From: an uncultured Alphaproteobacteria bacterium
GTDB lineage: Bacteria > Pseudomonadota > Alphaproteobacteria > UBA8366 > JADFVY01
Assembly (NCBI GenBank): GCA_947259795.1
Contig: CAMYNJ010000019.1
Location: forward strand, 1 to 41,193
Direction of reading: 5' to 3'
DNA length: 41,193 bases
Shown: positions 33,924 through 41,193 of the stretch, piece by piece
How the letters are laid out: each line of letters begins with the position of its first letter
Position numbering within the stretch: the stretch's first letter is position 1
The notes under the pieces: model-generated
Seen by the model: the letters and a program-made list of their open reading frames with translations, nothing else
Databases searched by the model: none
Told to the model about the DNA's origin: nothing
Translations under genes and position numbers: made by a program

Positions 33924-35303
33924 ATGGCCATTTCAGCCGGAAACTCACCGGAAAGCCGGGATATCGCCAGCGTGCTGCACCCGTACACCAACCTCGTCAA
34001 GCATGAGGAAACGGGGCCGCTGGTTATCGCGCGCGGCGAGGGCGTGTGGGTATACGACAATACCGGCAAGGGCTATATCGAGGGGCTGGCGGGGCTGTGG
34101 TCGACGTCGCTGGGCTTTGGCGAGGAGCGCCTGGTCGAGGCGGCGGCGCGCCAGATGCGCGAACTGCCCTATTACCACTCCTTTGCGTCCAAGAGCCATC
34201 TGCCGATGATCGAGCTGTCCGAACGGCTGAAGGCGCTGGCGCCGGTGCCCATGTCGCATGTTTTCTTCGCCAATTCCGGTTCGGAAGCGACCGACACGGT
34301 GGTCAAGCTCGTCTGGTATTACAGCAACGCCCTGGGCCGGCCCGAAAAGAAGAAGATCATCAGCCGCATGAAGGCCTATCACGGCGTCACGGTGGCATCT
34401 GCCAGCATGACCGGGCTGCCCGCGAACCACCGGGATTTCGACCTGCCGATCAAGAACATCCTCCATGCCGACTGCCCGCACTACTACCATTACGGCACGG
34501 ACGGCGAGAGCGAGGAGGATTTTGCGACGCGTATGGCGGCCAACCTCGAAAAACTGATCCTCGACGAAGGGCCGGACACGGTCGCGGCCATGATCGGCGA
34601 GCCCATCATGGGCGCCGGCGGCGTGATCGTGCCGCCCGCGACCTACTGGGAGAAGGTCCAGGTCGTCCTGGATAAGTACGACGTGCTGCTGATCGCCGAC
34701 GAGGTAATTTGCGGCTTCCATCGCACTGGCAACACCTTCGGCTCGCAGACCTACAACATCAAGCCCAACATGATGACCATGGCCAAGGCGCTGTCGTCAT
34801 CCTACCTGCCGATTTCGGCGGTGATGATGGACGAGAAAGTCTATTCGGTGATCCGCGACAATTCGGGCAAGATCGGCACTTTCGGCCATGGCTATACCTA
34901 TAGCGGCCATCCGGTCAGCGCCGCCGTTGCGCTGGAGACGTTGAAGATTTATGAGGAGCGCGATACGCTCGGCCATGTCCGTTCGGTGTCGCCGAGCTTC
35001 CAGGAAGGCTTGCAGGCATTCGCCGGCCATCCGCTGGTGGGCGAAGTTCGCGGCGCCGGCCTGATTGGCGCCATCGAACTGGTGAAGAACAAGGAAACGC
35101 GAGAGAATTACGCGCCGGCCGACGGCGTTGGCCCGTTCTTCATGGCGCGCGCGCAGGAGCATGGGCTGCTCTGCCGGGCCATGATGAACGACACCGTGGC
35201 CCTGTGCCCGCCGCTGATCGTCAAGGATGACGAAATCCGCGAAATCATGGTACGATTTGGCAAGGCACTGGACGACACGGCGGAGATGGCCGCGGGACTA
35301 TGA
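33924..35303 (+). CDS. Class III PLP-dependent aminotransferase (omega-amino acid/polyamine type)
   Basis: A 459-residue aminotransferase that moves an amino group from an omega-amino compound or diamine to a keto acid such as pyruvate. Class III features: GLAGLWSTSLGFG (about 54-66), FFANSGSEATDTVVKL, KAYHGVT, the PLP-pyridine Asp259 in LLIADEVICGFHRTG, and the Schiff-base Lys288 in TMAKALSSSYLPISAV. The substrate is not decided by sequence; the downstream pot genes suggest putrescine or a related amine (inference). The ATG at 33924 follows AGGAAG; a GTG at 33900 in frame is less likely. It precedes hemA by 121 bases with an FNR-type site between. Confidence 0.92.
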   Translation: MAISAGNSPESRDIASVLHPYTNLVKHEETGPLVIARGEGVWVYDNTGKGYIEGLAGLWSTSLGFGEERLVEAAARQMRELPYYHSFASKSHLPMIELSERLKALAPVPMSHVFFANSGSEATDTVVKLVWYYSNALGRPEKKKIISRMKAYHGVTVASASMTGLPANHRDFDLPIKNILHADCPHYYHYGTDGESEEDFATRMAANLEKLILDEGPDTVAAMIGEPIMGAGGVIVPPATYWEKVQVVLDKYDVLLIADEVICGFHRTGNTFGSQTYNIKPNMMTMAKALSSSYLPISAVMMDEKVYSVIRDNSGKIGTFGHGYTYSGHPVSAAVALETLKIYEERDTLGHVRSVSPSFQEGLQAFAGHPLVGEVRGAGLIGAIELVKNKETRENYAPADGVGPFFMARAQEHGLLCRAMMNDTVALCPPLIVKDDEIREIMVRFGKALDDTAEMAAGL

Positions 35304-35342
35304 CTGCCCCGGTTGCGCGGGTTGCGGCAAATGGTCCCGTCT

Positions 35343-35356
35343 TTGATGCAGGTCAA
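35343..35356 (+). promoter_or_regulatory. FNR-type binding site upstream of hemA
   Basis: TTGATGCAGGTCAA matches TTGAT-N4-ATCAA at 9 of 10 positions. A -10-like TATGGT (35379-35384) would set the start near 35391, putting the site centre at about -41.5, the class II position. Control of hemA by FnrL is known in Rhodobacter. Confidence 0.7.
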
Positions 35357-35424
35357 GTCGCGTACATTGGCGCGCAATTATGGTATTCTTGGCTGTAATC
35401 GGGGGACCGGACGAGGAATTTGCG

Positions 35425-36639
35425 ATGATCGACTATGACCGTTTTTTCAACGAAAGACTGCGGGCGCTCAGGAATGAGGGCCGGTACCGGGTCTTTGCCG
35501 ATCTTGAACGCAAGGCCGGCGCATTTCCGGAAGCATTATGCCATGACGGCGACGAATTGTCCGACGTAACGGTCTGGTGTTCGAACGACTATCTGGGCAT
35601 GGGCCAGAGCAAACTGGTGCGCGACGCCATGGTCGAAGCGATCGACAAATGCGGCGCCGGGGCCGGCGGCACGCGCAACATCTCCGGCACCAATCATTAC
35701 CATGTGCTGCTGGAGCAGGAACTGGCCAGCCTGCACGGTAAGGAAGCGGCGCTGCTGTTCACCTCCGGCTATGTCGCGAACATGACGACCCTGTCCACGC
35801 TGGGCGCGCAACTGCCTGACTGCATCCTCTATTCGGACTCGCTGAATCATAACTCGATGATCGAGGGCATCCGCCATTCCCGCGCCGATAAACGCATCTT
35901 CAAACATAACGATCCGGCCGATCTCGAGCGGCTGCTGGCGGCGGACGACCCGGACGCGCCGAAGATCGTGATTTTCGAGTCCGTCTATTCGATGGATGGC
36001 GATATCGCACCGATCGCCGAGATTTGCGACGTCGCCGAGAAATACAACGCCATCACCTTCCTCGATGAGGTACATGCCGTCGGCATGTACGGCCCGAACG
36101 GTGCAGGCGTCGCCGAGCGTGACGGCGTGATGGACCGCATCGACATTATCCAGGGCACGCTGGGCAAGGCGTTCGGCGTGATCGGCGGTTATATTGCGGC
36201 ATCTGCCGATCTGGTCGACTTCGTGCGCTCATTTGGCAACGGCTTCATTTTTACGACCTCGCTGCCGCCGGCGGTGGCGGCCGGCGCCCGCGCCAGCGTG
36301 CGCCATGTCCGTGCGACCCAGCCATTGCGTGACCGGCATCAGGAGCGCTCTGAAACGTTGAAACGCCGCCTCAAGGAGGCCGGTCTGCCGGTGATGCCGT
36401 CGGTCTGCCATATCGTCCCGGTTCTTGTGGGCGACGCCGCCCTGTGCAAGCAGGCCAGCGACCTGCTGCTGGAGCGCCACCGTATCTATGTCCAGCCGAT
36501 CAACTATCCGACCGTACCGATGGGCGCGGAACGGTTGCGGCTCACGCCCTGTCCGCTGCACGACGATGCGATGATGGACCGGCTGGTCGACGCGCTGCTC
36601 GACGTATGGCAGTTTCTGTCGCTGAAGCGTGCGGCCTGA
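35425..36639 (+). CDS. hemA: 5-aminolevulinate synthase
   Basis: Condenses glycine and succinyl-CoA to 5-aminolevulinate, the first step of the C4 heme pathway. The 404-residue PLP enzyme has [27 protein letters not shown] (Gly-rich loop, about 77-93), [14 protein letters not shown], the PLP Asp in [13 protein letters not shown], and the Schiff-base lysine in GTLGKAFG. That lysine is residue 248, the same number as in the Rhodobacter capsulatus enzyme. The ATG follows GAGGAA; the in-frame ATG at 35380 is upstream of that site. C4-type HemA is a hallmark of alphaproteobacteria. An FNR-type site precedes the gene. Confidence 0.97.
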   Translation: MIDYDRFFNERLRALRNEGRYRVFADLERKAGAFPEALCHDGDELSDVTVWCSNDYLGMGQSKLVRDAMVEAIDKCGAGAGGTRNISGTNHYHVLLEQELASLHGKEAALLFTSGYVANMTTLSTLGAQLPDCILYSDSLNHNSMIEGIRHSRADKRIFKHNDPADLERLLAADDPDAPKIVIFESVYSMDGDIAPIAEICDVAEKYNAITFLDEVHAVGMYGPNGAGVAERDGVMDRIDIIQGTLGKAFGVIGGYIAASADLVDFVRSFGNGFIFTTSLPPAVAAGARASVRHVRATQPLRDRHQERSETLKRRLKEAGLPVMPSVCHIVPVLVGDAALCKQASDLLLERHRIYVQPINYPTVPMGAERLRLTPCPLHDDAMMDRLVDALLDVWQFLSLKRAA

Positions 36640-36840
36640 TTTCTTTCTCAATCATAGGATGATTCGGCCGAAAAGGCGGCGGGAACCGGCGAGTTCCGGT
36701 CGCTTGAGTGCTATTGCCCTGGCCCCACTATCCCCTTTACTTTTCGCCATGCATATTTAAGCATAGGAACCAGAGCCGGGGCCGCCGGCCAACAGAGTGC
36801 GTTGAGTCGCACCGGGAAAACAGGGATCGTTAGTTCAAGT

Positions 36841-37929
36841 ATGACAGATAGTAACGAGCCGATCGTTCGGTTCATCGACGTTCAGAAGAGCTATGACGGC
36901 GAAATTCTGGTCGTCAAGAATCTCAATCTCGATATCGCGCGCGGTGAATTCCTCACCATGCTTGGTCCGTCGGGCTCGGGGAAGACCACCTGCCTGATGA
37001 TGCTGGCCGGTTTCGAACCCGCCACCCATGGCGAGATCACGCTGAACGGCAAGCCGATCAATAATGTCCCGCCCTACAAGCGGGGCATCGGCATGGTGTT
37101 CCAGAACTATGCGCTGTTCCCGCATATGACGGTGGCGGAAAACCTCGCTTTTCCGCTTGAAGTCCGCCGCATGGGCAAGGCCGAGATTGAAAGCCGCGTT
37201 ACGCGCGCGCTCGAAATGGTCCGCCTGCCGGAAATGGCGGGACGCCGGCCGGGGCAATTGTCCGGCGGCCAGCAGCAGCGCGTGGCCGTGGCCCGCGCCC
37301 TGGTATTCGACCCGGACCTGGTCTTGATGGATGAGCCGCTGGGCGCGCTGGACAAGAACCTGCGTGAGGAAATGCAGTACGAAATCAAGCATATCCATGA
37401 AAGCCTGGGCGTGTCGGTGGTCTATGTGACCCATGACCAGTCCGAGGCGTTGACCATGTCGAACCGCATCGCCGTGTTCAATGACGGCGTGGTGCAGCAG
37501 CTCTCGACGCCCGACGACCTCTACGAGCGGCCGGAAAACGCTTTTGTCGCCCAGTTCATCGGCGAGAACAACCGGCTGATGGGAACGATCACGGAGGTCA
37601 ATGGCGAGACCTGTACGGTGGACGTCGACGGCGGCGGCATCGTCAAGGCGCTGCCGGTGAATGTCGGCGGGGTCGGTGAGCGCACGACGCTCTCTCTCAG
37701 GCCGGAGCGCGTAACCGTCGATCCGCCCGAGAATTCGCCCAACGTGTTCGAAGGAACGGTCGAGGAACTGATCTATCTCGGCGACCATATCCGCACGCGC
37801 GTCAACGTCTGCGGCCATGATGATTTTATCGTCAAGATCCCGAACGCCGCCGGCCATGCATCTTTGGCGGAAAAGGCCCCGGTCAGGGTCGGGTGGGAAA
37901 AGGACGATTGTCGGGCGCTCGACGCCTGA
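36841..37929 (+). CDS. potA: Polyamine-type ABC transporter ATP-binding protein (PotA-like)
   Basis: ATPase of a spermidine/putrescine-type importer, 362 residues. Walker A GPSGSGKTT, Q-loop VFQNYALFPHMTV, ABC signature LSGGQQQR, Walker B LVLMDEPLGALD and switch YVTHDQSEALTMS are all intact. A C-terminal TOBE-like domain (FEGTVEELIYLGDHIRTRV) is typical of this CUT1/Pot subgroup. The ATG at 36841 is chosen because it starts the conserved part, though its ribosome site is weak; a TTG at 36802 is an alternative. First gene of potADBC; 121 bases to potD. Confidence 0.92.
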   Translation: MTDSNEPIVRFIDVQKSYDGEILVVKNLNLDIARGEFLTMLGPSGSGKTTCLMMLAGFEPATHGEITLNGKPINNVPPYKRGIGMVFQNYALFPHMTVAENLAFPLEVRRMGKAEIESRVTRALEMVRLPEMAGRRPGQLSGGQQQRVAVARALVFDPDLVLMDEPLGALDKNLREEMQYEIKHIHESLGVSVVYVTHDQSEALTMSNRIAVFNDGVVQQLSTPDDLYERPENAFVAQFIGENNRLMGTITEVNGETCTVDVDGGGIVKALPVNVGGVGERTTLSLRPERVTVDPPENSPNVFEGTVEELIYLGDHIRTRVNVCGHDDFIVKIPNAAGHASLAEKAPVRVGWEKDDCRALDA

Positions 37930-38050
37930 CGGTTTCGGTGGTGCGTGGTGGCCGGACCGGCGTCTTGGGGCCGCCCTCGCGAACCGACCGATTTGGAAGC
38001 CGCCGGTTCTGCCGGCAAACTGAAAACAAATAACCAGGGAGTTTCAATCC

Positions 38051-39145
38051 ATGAAGTTGTCTACCAAATTCGGAGTGTCAGTGGCGGCCGGTCTGCTTGC
38101 CGCGGCATCCGTTGCGTACGCTGCGACCGACCTGGTCGTCGTGTCGTGGGGTGGCGCCTATTCCTCCAGCCAGCAGAACGCCTACCACGCCCCCTACATG
38201 AAGATGAATGCGGGCATCAACATCATCAACGATGATTCGTCGAACGAGGCGGTGGCCAAGCTGCGCGCCATGAACGAAGTCGGCAACATGACCTGGGATC
38301 TGGTCGACGTCGTCGCGGCGGATGCGATCCGTCTGTGCGACGAAGGTCTGGCGATGGAGTTCGATCCGGACGAACTGCTGGCGCCCGCGCCCGACGGCAC
38401 ACCGGCGAGCGAGGATTTCGGCGATCTGCTGGTGTCGGAATGCTTCATTCCGCAGATCGTCTACTCGACGACCTTCGGCTACCGCACCGACATGGTCAAG
38501 TCCACGCCGACGAGCGTCTGCGACGTGTTCGACCTCAAGAAATTCCCGGGCAAGCGGTCGCTGGAGAAGAACCCGATCAACAATGTCGAATGGGCGCTGA
38601 TCTGCGATGGCGTCGATCCGGGCAAGGTTTACGAGATGCTGGCGACCGATGAAGGTGTCAACCGCGCACTCAAGAAACTGGGCACCATCAAGGACCAGGT
38701 GATCTGGTGGACCAAGGGTGCCCAGACGCCGCAGCTTCTGGCCGATGGCGAAGTGGTCATGGGCTCGACCTACAACGGCCGTCTGTTCTCGGTCATCGAA
38801 GAGGAAAAACAGCCGATCGCGATGCTCTGGGACTGGCAGGTCTTCGACCTCGACGGCTGGATCATCCCGAAGGGCACCAAGAACCTGGAAGAGGTCAAGA
38901 CCTTCGTGCGTTGGGCCACCGACACGCAGCGTCTGGCGGACCAGGCCAAGTACATCTCCTACGGCCCGGCCCGCAAGTCCTCGGCGCCGCTGGTCGGCAA
39001 GCACGCGACGCTGGGTATCGACATGGCGCCGCATATGCCGACCGACCCGAAAAACGCCAAGACGACCCTGCTGTATAACTACGAGTTCTGGGCCGACTAT
39101 CGCGACGACATCGATGCGAAATTCCAGGCCTGGCTGATTCGGTAG
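38051..39145 (+). CDS. potD: Polyamine-type ABC transporter solute-binding protein (PotD-like)
   Basis: Periplasmic binding protein of 364 residues with a Sec signal (FGVSVAAGLLAAASVAYA). The mature start TDLVVVSWGGAYSSSQQNAY matches the PotD/PotF group of SBP_bac family 8-type proteins. Further features are NEAVAKLRAM, TWDLVDVVAADAIRLCDEGL, IVYSTTFGYRTDMV and GEVVMGSTYNGRLFSV. The substrate could be putrescine, spermidine or a related cation; the sequence does not decide it. AGGGAG precedes the ATG. A hairpin follows the stop, before the permease gene. Confidence 0.9.
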   Translation: MKLSTKFGVSVAAGLLAAASVAYAATDLVVVSWGGAYSSSQQNAYHAPYMKMNAGINIINDDSSNEAVAKLRAMNEVGNMTWDLVDVVAADAIRLCDEGLAMEFDPDELLAPAPDGTPASEDFGDLLVSECFIPQIVYSTTFGYRTDMVKSTPTSVCDVFDLKKFPGKRSLEKNPINNVEWALICDGVDPGKVYEMLATDEGVNRALKKLGTIKDQVIWWTKGAQTPQLLADGEVVMGSTYNGRLFSVIEEEKQPIAMLWDWQVFDLDGWIIPKGTKNLEEVKTFVRWATDTQRLADQAKYISYGPARKSSAPLVGKHATLGIDMAPHMPTDPKNAKTTLLYNYEFWADYRDDIDAKFQAWLIR

Positions 39146-39157
39146 GCGTTTGAGACT

Positions 39158-39185
39158 CGCCGGGGCGCCACGTTGCGTCCCGGCG
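39158..39185 (+). promoter_or_regulatory. GC-rich hairpin between potD and potB
   Basis: CGCCGGGGCGC (39158-39168) pairs with GCGTCCCGGCG (39175-39185), 11 bp with one G-T pair and a six-base loop. It begins 12 bases after the potD stop. ATTCTCG follows, not a T-tract, so a stabiliser or attenuator is more likely than a terminator. Confidence 0.65.
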
Positions 39186-39227
39186 CATTCTCGAAATAAG
39201 AAAAGCAGTTCGGGGATAGGGCGACTC

Positions 39228-40502
39228 ATGGCCAATGAAACGGACACAGGCAGGTACGAGCCGCTCCGCTCGGCGAGCGGCGAGCCCCTGAAGGTCAGTC
39301 TTCGCCGATCGCTCAGGCGCCAGAAGCTGCAGGCGCTCGGTCTGGTCGCGCCGTTGTTCCTGTTCGTTCTGGTCACCTTTCTGGCGCCGATCGGCGGCAT
39401 GCTGTTTCGGTCGGTCGAAAACCAGATCGTCGGCGATACCCTGCCCAGAACCGTGGCCGCGCTGGGGGAATGGAACCCCAATGTGCAGGAACTGCCCGAT
39501 GAGGAGGTCTTCGCGGCGATGGTCGCGGATCTCAAGATTGCCCGGGAGGCCCGCACCGCGTCGCGCGTCGGACAGCGGCTGAATTACGAATTTTCCGGCA
39601 TGTCGAGCCTGTTCAGGTCGACTGCCCGCAAGGTCGCCAGAATTGACGAGCCGCCCTACAAGGACGCGCTGATCAAGGCGCACAAGGGCTGGGCCGAGCC
39701 CGCTACCTGGAAGGTCATTCAACGGGTCTCGGCCAAATACACGCCGGGTTATTTTCTCGCGGCCGTCGACGCGGAGCAGACGGTCGATGGCGATATTCGG
39801 ATGTTGCCGGATCGCCAGCGCGTGTATCTGCCGTTGTTCTGGCGTACGATGCTGCTCAGCGCCTTCATTACCCTCATGACGTTCCTGCTCGGTTTTCCGA
39901 TTGCCCATCTGCTGGCCACCGTGCCGACGCGGATCAGCAATCTGCTGATCATCATGGTGCTGCTGCCCTTCTGGACCTCGCTGCTGGTCAGGACGACGTC
40001 CTGGATCGCGTTGCTGCAGAAAGAGGGGGTGATCAACGACCTGCTGGTCGGGATTGGAATCCTGAGCGACGAATCGCGCCTGACCATGATCCACAACGCG
40101 ACCGGCACGATCGTCGCGATGACGCATATCCTGTTGCCGTTCATGGTGCTGCCGCTCTACAGCGTGATGAAGACCATCTCGCCGAATTACGTGCGGGCGG
40201 CGAAATCGCTCGGCGCGACACCGGCCTATGCGTTTTTCAAGGTCTATTTTCCGCAGACCGTGCCCGGCATCGGCGCCGGCGCCATCCTCGTCTTCATCCT
40301 GTCGATCGGCTATTACATCACGCCCGAACTGGTGGGCGGGACATCGGGCACCTTCATCAGCAACCGCATTGCGTACAATATCTCGTCGTCGCTGAACTGG
40401 GGCCTCGCCGCGGCGCTCGGCGCGATCCTGCTGGGCATCGTGATCGTGCTGTACTGGCTCTACGACAAGATCGTCGGCATCGACAACATGAAGATGGGAT
40501 AG
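39228..40502 (+). CDS. potB: Polyamine-type ABC transporter permease with a long first loop (PotB-like)
   Basis: Membrane subunit of 424 residues. Helix 1 (about 36-59, ALGLVAPLFLFVLVTFLAP) is followed by some 145 mostly polar residues (about 60-205) before helix 2 (RTMLLSAFITLMTFLLGFPI). The rest follows the usual permease plan, with the EAA loop YVRAAKSLGATPAYAFFKVYFPQ and later helices. Typical PotB proteins are near 285-300 residues, so the long first loop is extra, presumably periplasmic. GATAGGG precedes the ATG. It follows potD by 82 bases and precedes potC by 4. Confidence 0.9.
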   Translation: MANETDTGRYEPLRSASGEPLKVSLRRSLRRQKLQALGLVAPLFLFVLVTFLAPIGGMLFRSVENQIVGDTLPRTVAALGEWNPNVQELPDEEVFAAMVADLKIAREARTASRVGQRLNYEFSGMSSLFRSTARKVARIDEPPYKDALIKAHKGWAEPATWKVIQRVSAKYTPGYFLAAVDAEQTVDGDIRMLPDRQRVYLPLFWRTMLLSAFITLMTFLLGFPIAHLLATVPTRISNLLIIMVLLPFWTSLLVRTTSWIALLQKEGVINDLLVGIGILSDESRLTMIHNATGTIVAMTHILLPFMVLPLYSVMKTISPNYVRAAKSLGATPAYAFFKVYFPQTVPGIGAGAILVFILSIGYYITPELVGGTSGTFISNRIAYNISSSLNWGLAAALGAILLGIVIVLYWLYDKIVGIDNMKMG

Positions 40503-40506
40503 CGAC

Positions 40507-41193
40507 ATGGCCCTTCCATCCTATACGACGCCGGCCCAGCGGATATGGCATTACAGCTATCTCGCGATCTGCGGCGCGATCTTCTTTTTCCTGATCTTCC
40601 CGCTGATGGTAATTATCCCGCTGTCCTTCAACGCGGTGCCGTTCTTTACTTTTACCAAGGAGATGCTGGCGTTCGACCCGGCGGGCTACTCCACCAAATG
40701 GTACGTGGATTTCTTCACCAGCCTGAACTGGCAGGGTGCGGTGAAAAATAGCTTCATCATCGCGTTTTTCGCGACCATCCTGTCCACCTTCTTCGGCACG
40801 CTCGGCGCGCTGGGCCTGTCGCGCACGCATATGCCCTACAAGACGCTGGTCATGAGCATCCTGATCTCGCCGATGATCGTGCCGCTGATCATCTCAGCCG
40901 CGGGCATGTTCTTCTTCTATTCCGATATCGGCCTGCAGGGCACGCATCTCGGGGTCATTCTGGCGCATGCCGCGCTCGGCACGCCGTTTGTGGTGATCAC
41001 CGTGACGGCGACGCTGGTCGGCTTCGACAACAGTCTGATCCGGGCGGCGCAGAATCTGGGGGCCTCGCCGCCGACCGTGTTTTTCAAGATCATCGTGCCG
41101 CTGATCCTGCCGGGCGTCATATCCGGCGCGCTGTTCGCCTTCATCACCTCGTTCGACGAGGTCGTGGTGGTGCTGTTCGTGGGCAGCTTCAAA
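40507..41193 (+). CDS. potC: Polyamine-type ABC transporter permease (PotC-like, partial)
   Basis: The ATG at 40507 lies 4 bases after the potB stop and opens a frame with no stop for 229 codons to the window edge, so the 3' end is missing. The protein starts MALPSYTTPAQRIWHYSYLA. It has helices around FFFLIFPLMVIIPLSF, NSFIIAFFATILSTFFGT, MSILISPMIVPLIISAAGMFFF and LGVILAHAALGTPFVVITV, and the EAA loop IRAAQNLGASPPTVFFKIIV, typical of PotC/PotI. It pairs with PotB to form the pore. Unlike PotB it has no long loop between helices 1 and 2. Confidence 0.9.
   Translation, partial: MALPSYTTPAQRIWHYSYLAICGAIFFFLIFPLMVIIPLSFNAVPFFTFTKEMLAFDPAGYSTKWYVDFFTSLNWQGAVKNSFIIAFFATILSTFFGTLGALGLSRTHMPYKTLVMSILISPMIVPLIISAAGMFFFYSDIGLQGTHLGVILAHAALGTPFVVITVTATLVGFDNSLIRAAQNLGASPPTVFFKIIVPLILPGVISGALFAFITSFDEVVVVLFVGSFK

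Noticed and set aside
36650-36664. AATCAT-AGG-ATGATT stem after hemA as a terminator
   Set aside because: The stem is short and A/T-rich with no T-tract after it.
38078-40508. Long minus-strand frames opposite potD and potB
   Set aside because: They are antisense to clear transporter genes and carry no recognisable motif.

Overview
The window (about 41.2 kb, GC-rich) reads as a chromosomal segment of a free-living alphaproteobacterium of Rhodospirillales-like type. The main reasons are a C4-pathway 5-aminolevulinate synthase (hemA), a red-type (form IC-like) RuBisCO with CbbX, and many TRAP, Dpp and Pot transporters. The species cannot be named from sequence alone. No rRNA, tRNA, CRISPR array or insertion sequence was seen.

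Layout. Positions 1-1707 (minus strand) hold the start of a truncated regulator, a degenerate stretch with a possible outer-membrane-protein remnant, and a coupled pair (four-TM membrane protein plus SAM methyltransferase). Positions 1871-8673 (plus) hold a NarL/LuxR-type regulator with a degenerate receiver, then a Calvin-Benson cluster: class II fructose-bisphosphatase, phosphoribulokinase, class II aldolase, RuBisCO large and small subunits, and the activase CbbX. Positions 8803-14987 (plus) hold an FNR-type box and a complete napFDAGHBC periplasmic nitrate reductase operon. Positions 15058-21800 (minus) hold a BCS1-like AAA ATPase, then a TRAP transporter (dctP, dctQ, dctM), an amidase and two small membrane proteins. 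Positions 22111-26363 hold a 2-hydroxyacid dehydrogenase, an S41 protease lipoprotein, a broken ribokinase gene and a universal stress protein. Positions 26445-33754 (minus) hold a dipeptide-type ABC transporter (dppA-dppB-dppC-dppD-dppF) plus a second, diverged DppA. Positions 33924-41193 (plus) hold a class III aminotransferase, hemA, and a polyamine-type ABC transporter (potA, potD, potB, and potC cut by the window edge).

How it fits together. The cbb cluster fixes CO2 and consumes reductant; the adjacent Nap system offers another electron sink. Three matches to the FNR/CRP-family box (TTGAY-N4-RTCAA type) lie about 70 bases upstream of nap, hemA and a universal stress gene, which suggests a shared low-oxygen regulon. 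No CbbR-type LysR gene is visible; its usual place is taken by a regulator whose receiver has Gly at the phospho-acceptor Asp position and Lys at an acidic-pocket position. In all three transporter operons a strong GC-rich hairpin follows the solute-binding-protein gene and precedes the membrane components, a layout expected to raise binding-protein mRNA over permease mRNA.

No wholly new multi-gene system is obvious. The strongest leads are the phosphorylation-independent-looking regulator at the cbb locus, a phosphoribulokinase that looks like the plant/cyanobacterial type, and the repeated hairpin layout.
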